Shown here: positions 25,375 through 34,227 of the stretch, in pieces
Layout: each line of letters starts with the position of its first letter
Numbering within the stretch: position 1 is the first letter of the stretch
Source: CAMLHP01 sp035759745
GTDB lineage: Bacteria > Gemmatimonadota > Gemmatimonadetes > Gemmatimonadales > GWC2-71-9
Length of the DNA: 64,000 bases
NCBI GenBank assembly: GCA_035759745.1
Contig: DASTUF010000062.1
Coordinates: 49,433-113,432, forward strand
Direction: 5' to 3'
Program-made: the position numbers and the translations under genes
Notes under the pieces: generated by a model
What the model saw: only the letters and a program-made list of their open reading frames with translations
Told to the model about the DNA's origin: nothing
The model's database searches: none

Positions 25375-26660
25375 TCTTGCTCCTCAACCCGAGTGTCGTT
25401 AGGGCCGGCACCTTGAACCTGCTTCAGCCGGCCGAGCTGGAGTTGCAACTCCCCTGCCACCTCCAGGGCCGACCGCCCCTGGCGCATCGCAAGTGCTTGT
25501 ATATCATCAAATTCCGGCTTCCACCTCAAGCCGTTTGGAGCCTCGGAGTACTTCACCCTGACGGTGCTCCCGTCCTCTGCCGGTATCTCCTCCAGCCGCC
25601 GGGCAAGCACCGTCCGCTCGGCCACCGTTCGCCGAACGCCTGTGGTGGTGCTCTCCTGAAAAAATGCATTCGTGACGGCCTCCGCTAGCGGTGGCGGTGC
25701 CAGCGCCTCAACCCGGAAGCCCATTCGCCCCTTCTTCCCCTGGGTGGCCCATACCTGCACATCGACCGCGCCGGCATCCATGAGCGCGCTCCGCAGCGGT
25801 TCCAGAAATTCGGGCGTCATGTCGTCAATGTCTGTGGCCAGCACCACAATCTCGCCCGACTCTGCCACCGGCTCGGCCAATGTAATGCGCAGCGCGTTGG
25901 CGTAGTCATGGGGATCACGTTCTCCTGCGCCCCATCCTGTGCCGGTCGCGCGCCAGCGTGCGGGTGGCGGGCCCTCGGACAGCACCCGCAGCAATACCGC
26001 GCCAGTGGGCGTCGTGGCTTCACCGGAGACTGGTCCCCCGGTGGCAACCTCCAGCCCTTCTACGAGAAGCGCCGTGGCGGGCGCCGGCACCGGCATGGCG
26101 CCGTGCGCCGCATGAACCCAGCCGGTTCCGAGCGCGAGCGGTCTCGAGTGAATGCGGCTCACGCCAAGCTGCTCGAATCCCTCTATCGCGCCGACGATAT
26201 CCACGACGGCATCGATGGCACCGACTTCGTGCAGCGCCACTTTCTCGGGGGGTACACCATGCACCCGTCCTTCGGCCTCCGCCAGCAGGCGGAAGGCAGC
26301 CACGGCGCGCTGACACACCCAGGACGATAGCGGCGCGCGCTCGATGCGTTCGATCAACTCCGGGACATGATGATGATCGTGATGCGCGTGCGGGCTCGAG
26401 TGCGCGAGCGGCTGCGGATGCCCGTGCGGCTGCGACGGCCCCTCGTGCGAGCCGTCCGGAAGGCGGACCGTGACCTTGGTAGCGGAAAGGCCGCTGCGGT
26501 CTACCCGCGCGATGTCCACCGACACGCCACGGTACCCCAGTCGGGCCGGCAGCCCGCGCAACCAGGCCTCCGGCGCACCCAGGGCAAGCAGGGCGCCCAG
26601 GAGCATGTCCCCGCTGACGCCGGCCGCGGGATCGATGATGGCAATACGCTCGGGAGTCAT
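25371..26660 (-). CDS. larC: LarC-like nickel insertion protein (DUF111)
   Basis: LarC inserts nickel into the pyridinium thiocarboxylate cofactor (nickel-pincer nucleotide) used by LarA-type racemases. At 429 aa it is complete in one frame; in Lactobacillus plantarum the gene needs a ribosomal frameshift, and here it does not. It opens with IIDPAAGVSGDMLLGALLALG, has a His-rich loop at about residues 79-99 (many His, metal-binding), EVGAIDAVVDIVGA, and the C-terminal domain with ATDIDDMTPEFLEPL. LarB, LarE and LarA are not in the window. A NicO-type nickel transporter at 61849 may supply metal. The ATG is 39 bp after the thrC stop. Confidence 0.88.
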   Translation of the reverse strand: MTPERIAIIDPAAGVSGDMLLGALLALGAPEAWLRGLPARLGYRGVSVDIARVDRSGLSATKVTVRLPDGSHEGPSQPHGHPQPLAHSSPHAHHDHHHVPELIERIERAPLSSWVCQRAVAAFRLLAEAEGRVHGVPPEKVALHEVGAIDAVVDIVGAIEGFEQLGVSRIHSRPLALGTGWVHAAHGAMPVPAPATALLVEGLEVATGGPVSGEATTPTGAVLLRVLSEGPPPARWRATGTGWGAGERDPHDYANALRITLAEPVAESGEIVVLATDIDDMTPEFLEPLRSALMDAGAVDVQVWATQGKKGRMGFRVEALAPPPLAEAVTNAFFQESTTTGVRRTVAERTVLARRLEEIPAEDGSTVRVKYSEAPNGLRWKPEFDDIQALAMRQGRSALEVAGELQLQLGRLKQVQGAGPNDTRVEEQE

Positions 26661-26699
26661 CTCAGCGGAAAGATGGTCGCCGGCAACGGGCTGGGCAAA

Positions 26700-27845
26700 T
26701 CACCCCTCGCGATAGAGCCAGCCGGCTCCGGTGTTGAAGGCCACGATCCGGTCTCCTGCGCCGAGAGTGCCATCGGCGACGAGATGGTCCACCGCCACCA
26801 GGCTGGCTCCGCCCTCGGGCGACAAGTCGATGCCTTCTTCACGCGTCACCCGTTCGGCCATGGCGCGCAATTCGGCATCGGCCACCGCAACGGCGCCACC
26901 ATGGGAATCGCGCAGCGCGCGGAGCATGAGTCGTCCGCCGAGCGGCGCAGGCACCCGCAGCCCGAACGCCGACGTCTCCGGCTCAGACCAGGCGGAGACG
27001 GACTCGGCACCGCCCTCCCATGCCCGGACCACCGGCGCACACCCTTCGCTCTGCGCCGTGAAGAGTCTGGGCATGTCATCCTTCACCCAGCCGAGCTCAC
27101 GCAGCTGGGTGAACGCGCGCCACATGCCGATGAGCCCGGTACCGCCGCCGGTGGGGTAGATCACCGCCGACGGCAACGCCCAGCCGAGTTGCATCGCGAT
27201 CTCGAGCCCGAGCGTCTTCTTGCCTTCGATACGATATGGCTCCTTCAGGGTGGAGAGATCGGTCCAGCCGCGCTCCGTGGCCCAGGTGCGTGCTGCGCCG
27301 CCGCACACACCGATATGACCGTCGACGAGCGTGACGTCGGCGCCGAAGCGACGCATCTGCTCCACCAGCCGTGGCGGCGTCCAGGCCGGCGCGAATACCT
27401 GCACCGGTACGCTCGCGCGCGCGCCGTACGCCGCGGCAGCGACGCCCGCGTTGCCGGCGGTTGGCAGCACGAACCCGGTCGCGCCAGCCGCGACTGCACG
27501 CGTCACCGCTGCCGAGAGGCCGCGAGCCTTGAAGCTGCCTGTCGGGTTGACGGACTCGTCCTTGAGCAGCAGCTGCGGCGCGCCCAGCCGCCTGCCGGTG
27601 CGCTCCAGCGCAAGCAGTGGCGTGTCGCCTTCGCCCAGCGTGACCGGGGATTCTTCGGGCAGCAGCGGCAGGAAGGGGCGGAAGCGCCACATGCCCGAGT
27701 GCCGCCGCAGCTCGGCTCGCTCCAGGAGCCCTGGTGCGCGCGATGGGTACTCGACCACCCATGGTTCTCCGCAACGGCAGACCGTGGGCATGCCTTCCGG
27801 CGATGACGAAGTTCCGCAGTGGAGACACGCAAGCAACCAATCCAT
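26700..27845 (-). CDS. thrC: Threonine synthase-like PLP enzyme
   Basis: A fold-type II PLP enzyme (381 aa), most like threonine synthase, which makes threonine from O-phosphohomoserine. The PLP Lys is in NPTGSFKARG, the phosphate loop is YPTGGGTGLIG, and PTAGNAGVAAAAY contacts the substrate. An N-terminal zinc ribbon is visible (LHCG and CRCG). Among PLP enzymes the zinc ribbon occurs in the threonine synthase and related families, so a relaxed amino-acid lyase or synthase is the main alternative. The ATG at 27845 overlaps the uvrC stop (TGATG); a TTG three bases earlier is less likely. Confidence 0.82.
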   Translation of the reverse strand: MDWLLACLHCGTSSSPEGMPTVCRCGEPWVVEYPSRAPGLLERAELRRHSGMWRFRPFLPLLPEESPVTLGEGDTPLLALERTGRRLGAPQLLLKDESVNPTGSFKARGLSAAVTRAVAAGATGFVLPTAGNAGVAAAAYGARASVPVQVFAPAWTPPRLVEQMRRFGADVTLVDGHIGVCGGAARTWATERGWTDLSTLKEPYRIEGKKTLGLEIAMQLGWALPSAVIYPTGGGTGLIGMWRAFTQLRELGWVKDDMPRLFTAQSEGCAPVVRAWEGGAESVSAWSEPETSAFGLRVPAPLGGRLMLRALRDSHGGAVAVADAELRAMAERVTREEGIDLSPEGGASLVAVDHLVADGTLGAGDRIVAFNTGAGWLYREG

Positions 27846-29656
27846 CAATGCTCCTTCAAGTGCTGAAGAATTCTTTCCGCGAGCGCCGTGGAGAACCCAG
27901 GTACGGTGGCGATTTCCTGGGACGTGGCGCTCCGGACGCCGGCCAGGCTGCCGAAACGCTCGAGCAAGGCGCGCCGTCGGGTGGGGCCCACACCGGGAAC
28001 GGCAAGCAACTCCGATGTGATGGTCCGCGCCGTCCGGCGCTTCCGGCTGTAGGTCACCCCGAATCGATGAGCTTCATCCCTCGCGCGCTGCAACAGCCGC
28101 AAGGCGGGAGAGCGGCGGCTCAGCCGGAGGGGGTCGCTCCGCCCGGGCACGAACACTTCCTCGTCGCGCTTGGCGAGGCTGGCGAGGGGAATGTCGCCAA
28201 AGCCGAGCGCCTGCATCGCGTCCATCGCGGCGTTGAGCTGCCCCTTGCCGCCATCCACCACGATGAGGTCGGGGAGCTTGGCGCCTTCCTCCCGCCGCCG
28301 CGTCAGGAATCGCGTCAGCACCTCGTGGATGGCGGCGAAATCGTCCTGCTGCGCCAGTCCCTTGATGCGATAGCGCCGGTACTCGCTCTTGCGCGGGCGG
28401 CCCGCCTCGAACCACACCAGCGAGCCCACCATGTCGCGGCCTTGATTGTGGGAAATGTCCACACAGATGAAGCTCCGCGGCACCGACGTCATCCCCAGGT
28501 CGCGGCCCAGCGCATAGACCGGATCCTCCGCCCGCTCTTCGGTTTCGAAACTCTCGATCCTGAGCGACTCCATCAGGTGACGGGCGTTCTGGTCGGCCAG
28601 TTCCAGCCACCGTGCCAGCGTGCCGCGCTGGGGAATCGTCCAGCTGCTGTCCGGCAGCAACTGGCGCAGGGCCTCCCAGTCCTCGGGCGGGAACGGCACC
28701 ACCACGCGGCGGGCCCTTCCCTCCAGCAGGGCGTAGTATCGCACCAGGAATGCCGAGAGGACCGCGTCGTCGCCGGTGCCCTCGATGCCTTCGAAGAAGC
28801 GGTGTTCCCGGCCGATCACGCGGCCATCGCGCACCCGGAGCAGCACGCCCACACCATCGTCGCCATCGCGCGCCAACCCGAGCACATCCGCATCACCGGT
28901 GCCGATCACTTCGACCGCACTCGGTGCTTCGAGCCGCTCCAGCCACTTGAGTGCGTCGCGCAGCTCCCGCGCGCGCTCGAAATCCTCCCGGACTGAAGCC
29001 TGGAGCATCGCCTCGCGGACCCGCTCGCGCACGTCACCGGTGCGGCCCTCGAGGAAGTCGAGCACGTCGTCGATCATGGCCCGATAATCGGACTCCGCCT
29101 GCCAGCCGACGCACGGCGCCTTGCAGCGGCCGATGTGGTAGTCGAGACAGGGACGTTCGCGGCGTTCGCGCGGGATGTCATCGGGGCAGCTGCGCACGGT
29201 GTACAGCCGCCGGATGATCGCCAGCGTCTTCCGCAACTGTCCCACGTCGGTGAAGGGCCCGAAGTAGCGGGCGCCGGCAATGTCGCGCCGCCGGGTCACC
29301 AGCACCCGGGGAAACGGCTCACCCAGTGTCACAGCGATGGAGGGGTAACTCTTGTCGTCCTTGAGGACGACGTTGAAGCGGGGCCGATACTCCTTGATCA
29401 AGTTGTTCTCGAGAACCAGTGCCTGGGCTTCGTCCGGCACGACGATGGTCTCGACGTCGGCCAGCAACCGGCGGAGCAGCGTGTTCCTGGGGCTGTCTCC
29501 AGGATCGGCGCCCACATAACTCCGGACCCGCGACGAGAGCCGCTTCGCCTTGCCGACGTAGAGCACCTTCCCTTCGGCATCCTTCCAGAGATAGACGCCG
29601 GGGCCGTCGGGTAGGGTCGCGAGCTTGCGCTCGAAGGTCGTAATGGGGCCGCTCAT
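27845..29656 (-). CDS. uvrC: Excinuclease ABC subunit C
   Basis: UvrC (603 aa) makes the two incisions around bulky DNA lesions in nucleotide excision repair. The GIY-YIG domain opens with LPDGPGVYLWKDAEGKVLYVGKAK. A UVR motif near residues 200-235 (FLEGRTGDVRERVREAMLQA) binds UvrB, the RNase-H-like nuclease domain carries FICVDISHNQG and IVVDGGKGQL, and helix-hairpin-helix motifs end the protein (VPGVGPTRRRALLERFGSL). The ATG at 29656 overlaps the murJ stop. Upstream in-frame codons belong to another frame of murJ and were excluded. Confidence 0.97.
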   Translation of the reverse strand: MSGPITTFERKLATLPDGPGVYLWKDAEGKVLYVGKAKRLSSRVRSYVGADPGDSPRNTLLRRLLADVETIVVPDEAQALVLENNLIKEYRPRFNVVLKDDKSYPSIAVTLGEPFPRVLVTRRRDIAGARYFGPFTDVGQLRKTLAIIRRLYTVRSCPDDIPRERRERPCLDYHIGRCKAPCVGWQAESDYRAMIDDVLDFLEGRTGDVRERVREAMLQASVREDFERARELRDALKWLERLEAPSAVEVIGTGDADVLGLARDGDDGVGVLLRVRDGRVIGREHRFFEGIEGTGDDAVLSAFLVRYYALLEGRARRVVVPFPPEDWEALRQLLPDSSWTIPQRGTLARWLELADQNARHLMESLRIESFETEERAEDPVYALGRDLGMTSVPRSFICVDISHNQGRDMVGSLVWFEAGRPRKSEYRRYRIKGLAQQDDFAAIHEVLTRFLTRRREEGAKLPDLIVVDGGKGQLNAAMDAMQALGFGDIPLASLAKRDEEVFVPGRSDPLRLSRRSPALRLLQRARDEAHRFGVTYSRKRRTARTITSELLAVPGVGPTRRRALLERFGSLAGVRSATSQEIATVPGFSTALAERILQHLKEH

Positions 29657-31194
29657 CGGCGGAACCGGCTGGCGAGTGAACGGGCCTCCTCCACGCCCAG
29701 CGCCCGGGTGATGAGGAGGTATGCCGCTCCGTAGGTCAGCAGCACCAGTACGCCCACGGGTCGCGGACCCGGTACCGGCGCCCAGGTCAGCACTGCCCAT
29801 CCCGCGCCCGCGGCGACGAGCGCTGCCAGCCACAGCTGCGCCAGGTGCGTCACGGGCACGCCGACAGCGCCGATCCGCTCCCCAAGCCCGCGACGCAGCA
29901 AGGTGAACTCGAGCCATGCAGCGAGACCTGCGGCAGCCGTGAGCCCTGCCCCGCCCCACTCCGGAGATAGCCCCAGCAGGCGCGGGAGGTGCAGCGCCGC
30001 GAACCAGCCGAAGGCAATGTTGCAGGCAACCCGGATGCCTGCGTACCGGAGCGGAGTGCGCGTGTCCCGCAGGGCGTAGAACGCCGAACTGAAGAGTCGG
30101 CCCATCGTTGCGGCCAGCAAGCCGACCGCTGCACCACCGAGAATGGTCCACACAATGACGCTGTCACGGGCCGTGAATCGGCCACTCTGGAACAGGACGC
30201 CGGCGAGCACGTGTCCCAGCGCGAGAAACGCCACGGCCGACGGCACGACGAAGTACGCCAGCTGGCGGAGTCCGCGGGCGAGGCGGGCCTGGAGCTGGAT
30301 CCGTGCGTCGTCACTGAGCTCGCCGGCATCGCCTGCCGTGCGCGACATGGCCGGAAGCTCCGCGGCCGACACCGCGATGCCGAACAGGCTGATGGGGAGA
30401 TACGAGAGCAGCTGTGCATAACCCAGGCTCGCCAGCATGCCCAGCGGCAGGAAGGAGGCGATGATGGTATCGACGTAGCCGCCAATCTGGGTCACGCCGC
30501 GGGTCACGAATGCGGGGCCGAATCGGGACAGCACGGTTCGCACGCCGTCGTCCGCCAGGGAGAGCCCGAGTGGCATGCCCCGCACCAGCGGCAGCACGGA
30601 CGGAAGCTGGACCAGCAGCTGCAATGCGCTGCCCGCCACGGCGCCCCACGCGGCGATGACCGCAATGTCGGCTCCGCTTCGATGGCTTCCCGCCAGGACC
30701 AACGCCACAATGATCGCGATGTTCCACGCCACCGGCGACGCGTACGCCAGGTAGAACCGGCCGTGGCTGTTGAGCACTCCGAGGCACCAGGCCGACAACA
30801 CCAGCAGGCCGGTCCCCGGAAACACGATGCGCACCAGCCGGATGGCAAGCTCGCGGCGCTCGCCCTCGAACCCGGGGGCGATAAGCGAAATCAACCACGG
30901 AGTGGTGAGCACGCCCAGCAGTACCAGCGTCGCGACCAGCAGTGCCAGCAGCGCGGCGACGCCGCCGGCGACCGTCCGTGCCTCCTTCTCGCGACCCTGG
31001 CCCAGCAGACTTGAGTAGACGGGGATGAACGAGGCCGAGAGTGCGCCCTCGCCAAACAGGTTCTGCAGGAAGTTGGGAATCCGGAAGGCGGCCTGCCAGG
31101 CGTCCGCCGCGGCACCGGCGCCGAGAAAGTGGGCGACCGCGGCGCCACGTATGAACCCGACGATGCGGCTGGAGAAAATGCCAGCCGCCACCAT
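29653..31194 (-). CDS. murJ: Lipid II flippase MurJ (MviN)
   Basis: A 513-aa MOP-superfamily flippase with about 14 TM helices that moves lipid II across the inner membrane for peptidoglycan synthesis. It shows the N-terminal FSSRIVGFIRG and FRIPNFLQNLFGEGALSASFIPV, which is diagnostic, and the conserved charged residues lining the cavity. ATG 31194 is used; TTG 31197 is immediately before it. The first TM helix starts at once, so a slightly longer natural start cannot be ruled out. Its stop overlaps uvrC. Confidence 0.96.
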   Translation of the reverse strand: MVAAGIFSSRIVGFIRGAAVAHFLGAGAAADAWQAAFRIPNFLQNLFGEGALSASFIPVYSSLLGQGREKEARTVAGGVAALLALLVATLVLLGVLTTPWLISLIAPGFEGERRELAIRLVRIVFPGTGLLVLSAWCLGVLNSHGRFYLAYASPVAWNIAIIVALVLAGSHRSGADIAVIAAWGAVAGSALQLLVQLPSVLPLVRGMPLGLSLADDGVRTVLSRFGPAFVTRGVTQIGGYVDTIIASFLPLGMLASLGYAQLLSYLPISLFGIAVSAAELPAMSRTAGDAGELSDDARIQLQARLARGLRQLAYFVVPSAVAFLALGHVLAGVLFQSGRFTARDSVIVWTILGGAAVGLLAATMGRLFSSAFYALRDTRTPLRYAGIRVACNIAFGWFAALHLPRLLGLSPEWGGAGLTAAAGLAAWLEFTLLRRGLGERIGAVGVPVTHLAQLWLAALVAAGAGWAVLTWAPVPGPRPVGVLVLLTYGAAYLLITRALGVEEARSLASRFRR

Positions 31195-31214
31195 CAACGC
31201 CGGGCGACGGGAAG

Positions 31215-31496
31215 TCAGGGGGTTGCGCGTGGCGGCAGCTGCTGCCGCGCAGGCGCGTCCTCGATGAGCCGCTGGAGGAAGGCGTTGTCTTCCTTCAGCG
31301 ATTCCACGGCGCGGGTGAGGTCGTCCACTTCCGACTCGAGCAGCTCTACCTTGCGGCTAAGCAGGCCCAGCTCGGTCGGCAGCGGCTCGCCGCCCTCCAC
31401 CCGGCGGGCGAGTGCCTTCCCGAGGGGCGAATCGAGCAGGATCCCGAGGATGGGGATGCTCAGGGCGATCAGCAGGACGACGAGGAAGATCCACAT
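31215..31496 (-). CDS. Small membrane protein with TM helix and coiled coil
   Basis: A 93-aa protein: one N-terminal TM helix (WIFLVVLLIALSIPILGILL), a short linker, then a heptad-patterned coiled coil of about 45 residues (LLSRKVELLESEVDDLTRAV) and a Pro/Arg tail. The layout resembles PspB-like or FtsB/FtsL-like bitopic proteins, but there are no diagnostic residues for either. ATG 31496 lies 11 bp after the bshC stop; an upstream ATG at 31532 would overlap bshC. It sits 21 bp before murJ, so a link with cell wall synthesis is possible but unproven. Confidence 0.65.
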   Translation of the reverse strand: MWIFLVVLLIALSIPILGILLDSPLGKALARRVEGGEPLPTELGLLSRKVELLESEVDDLTRAVESLKEDNAFLQRLIEDAPARQQLPPRATP

Positions 31497-31506
31497 GGGG
31501 TCGAGT

Positions 31507-33036
31507 CTACGCCGGAACCGAACGGCCTTCAAGGGCGGGAGCCAGGTGCGCCCGCGCCGCTTCCTTCACCGCGTCGAGCAGCGGTGCCCCGTGCCGGCCC
31601 ACGAGGTCCAGCACCGAGAGCAGGCGCTCTTGCGGTCGGTCGAGCGGCAGCAATGCCGTGCGGGCGCGCGCCAGCTGCCGCAACTGGTCGGCATGACGCC
31701 GCTTGAGCGACCGGACGTACCGGCGTTGGATGCGACTGAGCTCGAATTCGATTCGGCGGCGGGAGCCCTCGATCGATCGGCCGAGCGGGTCTTCCTCCGC
31801 TGTGCCAAGCTCCACCAGCGCGCGGAGGTCGCGCTCGGTTTCGGACCGCAGGCGGCGCAGCGCGGCGGCGGCTGGCGCCGGCATCGCTTCCGCTGCAGCC
31901 ATCCCCAGCACATCGGCAGCGGGGTCGAGCAGCGTCTCCAGGTCCACGCCGAACCGCTCCATGGCGCGCAGCACGGGTGCCTCGACCACCACGCCGGACC
32001 ATCGCGGCACCGCGGCGGGTTGCGGCTGGCCCAGCTGTTCGAAGACCGGTGCCGTCAGCGGGAGGTAGCGCAACTCGCCGGGGCCGGCACAGTAGGCCAC
32101 CGTCGGAAGGAGGGCACTCTCGATCACTGGCCGAAGCAGGACGTTGGGCGAGAGTCGGCTGGGCTCGCGCCGGGCGATCTCGTCGAGTTCGGCCCGCGAG
32201 AATACCTCCCCCGACCGGCGCAGTTGATACCCCGAGCGGTGCCGTACCAGCCGGTCGCGGCCGGCGGATCCCTCCAGCATGACGAGAGTGGCGCCGCCGC
32301 CGGTCGCGATACCCGGATTCCTGCCCGAGGCGACCAGCACGGCATGATGCTCCTCCAGTACGTGCTCCAGCTGCTCGCTGGAGTCCAGCGCTGCCAGCAG
32401 GTGCTCAGCTGCGGCCGCCTTGAACGAGGGATGGGTGCTGTCCAGCACCAGGATGCCGAGTGGCGCCAGCAATTCCGCCAGCGCGGCCCCAGCCGCGCCT
32501 GCGAGCGTTGCGTCGGCGCCATGGGTGCGGGAGAGGATGGCGCTCACGCCCTCGATCCACGGCGATGCCGGCATCGACTCGACAAACGACCGTACGGCCT
32601 CGCTCATCTCCGGCCCTCCCGGCGAGCGGTACAGCGGGAGCATCGGTGCCGAGGCGTCGCGTTCGGGGAGGCTGGCCGCAACCACATTGCCACTGGCGGT
32701 GCGCCACCATGCCGTGCGCGCCTCGTCCCAGTCGTGGTCATCACCGGCGTTCCAGAAGACCGGCACCACCGGCCGATCCCAGCGGGCCCGAAGCTCCGCA
32801 GCGAGCGCTGCGGCAGTCAACGCCTTGTGCAGGGTGTAGGCCGGCCCGAGCAGCAAGGCGGGCTGCTGCCCGGTGGTGACCACCAGCGTCCGCGGGTCAG
32901 CCAACTGCTCGACGAGCTGAGCCGTGCCCGGGCCTGGGACCATCGCCTCCAGCACCGCGCTCCCTGCCCCGCCGGCGCGGGGCTCCGGCACCGGCACCGG
33001 CGCCGCCAGCGGCGTGGGGTGCAGCTGGAAGCTCAC
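31507..33036 (-). CDS. bshC: Bacillithiol biosynthesis cysteine-adding enzyme BshC
   Basis: BshC (509 aa) adds cysteine to glucosamine-malate in the last step of bacillithiol synthesis. It shows the family phrases VVTTGQQPALLLGPAYTLHKA near residues 52-72 and VPVFWNAGDDHDWDEAR, and a long C-terminal helical coiled coil. The BshA glycosyltransferase and BshB deacetylase are not in the window. The GTG start at 33036 overlaps the stop of the methyltransferase (GTGA). This suggests that the organism uses bacillithiol as its low-molecular-weight thiol. Confidence 0.93.
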   Translation of the reverse strand: MSFQLHPTPLAAPVPVPEPRAGGAGSAVLEAMVPGPGTAQLVEQLADPRTLVVTTGQQPALLLGPAYTLHKALTAAALAAELRARWDRPVVPVFWNAGDDHDWDEARTAWWRTASGNVVAASLPERDASAPMLPLYRSPGGPEMSEAVRSFVESMPASPWIEGVSAILSRTHGADATLAGAAGAALAELLAPLGILVLDSTHPSFKAAAAEHLLAALDSSEQLEHVLEEHHAVLVASGRNPGIATGGGATLVMLEGSAGRDRLVRHRSGYQLRRSGEVFSRAELDEIARREPSRLSPNVLLRPVIESALLPTVAYCAGPGELRYLPLTAPVFEQLGQPQPAAVPRWSGVVVEAPVLRAMERFGVDLETLLDPAADVLGMAAAEAMPAPAAAALRRLRSETERDLRALVELGTAEEDPLGRSIEGSRRRIEFELSRIQRRYVRSLKRRHADQLRQLARARTALLPLDRPQERLLSVLDLVGRHGAPLLDAVKEAARAHLAPALEGRSVPA

Positions 33037-33749
33037 GCGCGCCGCCCCGCCAGGATCACCCGCGGGCCGCCGGACGCAAGCGCGCTGCCGTCGTAGTCAC
33101 CAAACCGAAGTTCCACTCCGACGGAGGCCCGTCGCAGCATGCCTTCAAGCTCGGTGGCCGTGAGCAAGCGAACCCGTTCGAGCCACGACCGGCCCTCGTC
33201 CATCCGGATTCGCTTCTCGACGAAACGCCCCTCATCCACGATGCGCCGCGTCACGTCCACCTGGACACCACCAGACTCCGACGTGCTGTGGGCCACCAGC
33301 GTGCTGGCGACGTAGTCCGCGTTGAGAAAGTCGATGACGAACCAGCCACCGGGCCGGATGGTAGTCGCCATTTCGTCGAGCGCCTGCTGGTGCTCGTCGT
33401 CGGTACGGAAGTAGCCGAAGCTGGTGAAGAGATTAACGGTGAGATCCATGCTGGCTGCGCGCACCGGGAGGTGCCGCATGTCGGCCCGGACCAGCGGTGC
33501 CTGGGTCACGAGCCTTGCCCGCCGGAGCAAGGTGGCGGACAGGTCGAGTCCGATACATCGGGCGCCCGCCGCCTCGAGCGCGCGGGTGTGGCGCCCGGCA
33601 CCGCAGCCGACGTCGAGCACCCGCCAGCCCTCGCGCCACGGCAACGCACGCCGGAGCAGCTGCACCAGGCGCTCGGCATCGCCGGCGTCGCGATGAGGGT
33701 AGAGTGCGAGGTACGCCTCATTGAACCACTCCTCAAACCATTCGGTCAT
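33033..33749 (-). CDS. SAM-dependent class I methyltransferase
   Basis: A 238-aa Rossmann-fold methyltransferase. Motif I is VLDVGCGAGRHTRALEAAGA, followed by the acidic end of strand 2 (IGLDLS) and motif II-like ADMRHLPVRAASMDLTVNLF. The opening MTEWFEEWFNEAYLALYPH resembles family members annotated as small-molecule methyltransferases. The substrate is unknown. The ATG at 33749 follows the rlmH stop by 7 bp and its end overlaps bshC, so a link with thiol metabolism is possible, but only by position. Confidence 0.85.
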   Translation of the reverse strand: MTEWFEEWFNEAYLALYPHRDAGDAERLVQLLRRALPWREGWRVLDVGCGAGRHTRALEAAGARCIGLDLSATLLRRARLVTQAPLVRADMRHLPVRAASMDLTVNLFTSFGYFRTDDEHQQALDEMATTIRPGGWFVIDFLNADYVASTLVAHSTSESGGVQVDVTRRIVDEGRFVEKRIRMDEGRSWLERVRLLTATELEGMLRRASVGVELRFGDYDGSALASGGPRVILAGRRA

Positions 33750-33756
33750 GCGGGTC

Positions 33757-34227
33757 TCAATCCGGGCGCCCCTTGTGGTACGGTTCGCCGTGGATGATGG
33801 TCCACGCCCGGTAGAGCTGCTCGAGGACCACCACCCGTGCCAGTTCATGCGGCAGTGTGAGGGGACCCAGGCTCCACACCCGGCCGGCCGAGCCGACCAG
33901 CGAAGGTTCCAGCCCGTGGGACCCGCCCAGGAACAGCGCGACGGGGCGCGCTGCCACCCGCCAGCGCTCAAGCTCGGCGGCCAGCTCGGCGCTGGACCAG
34001 CCAGTTCCCTCCCGGGCAACCGCGACTCGAAACGCGCCGGCGGGAGCGCGCGCCTCCAGGCGTGCGCCCTCGTCGGCGCGCTCCAGCGCCACGGTGGGTG
34101 CCCGGCCGGCCTCGCGGAGTTCCACCTCGTCGAAGGTGCAGTACCGCTTCAGGCGGTCGGCGTAGAGGTCACAGGTGCCGCGGAAGTGCGCCCGCAGGCG
34201 CCCGATCGCGAGCACGGTAATGCGCAT
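33757..34227 (-). CDS. rlmH: 23S rRNA (pseudouridine-1915-N3) methyltransferase RlmH
   Basis: RlmH (156 aa, normal length) is a SPOUT methyltransferase that modifies pseudouridine 1915 in helix 69 of 23S rRNA. It shows the knot-fold SAM loop in FLGGSHGLEPS, LTLPHELARVVVLEQLYRAW, and the C-terminal GEPYHKG. The ATG at 34227 shares bases with the gdh stop (TGATG), so it is probably co-transcribed with the dehydrogenase; the frame upstream of this ATG is antisense-like shadow and excluded. Confidence 0.95.
   Translation of the reverse strand: MRITVLAIGRLRAHFRGTCDLYADRLKRYCTFDEVELREAGRAPTVALERADEGARLEARAPAGAFRVAVAREGTGWSSAELAAELERWRVAARPVALFLGGSHGLEPSLVGSAGRVWSLGPLTLPHELARVVVLEQLYRAWTIIHGEPYHKGRPD

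Noticed and set aside
31129..33096. 655-aa plus-strand open frame
   Set aside because: Antisense to bshC and murJ, Arg/Pro/Gly-rich, no family likeness.
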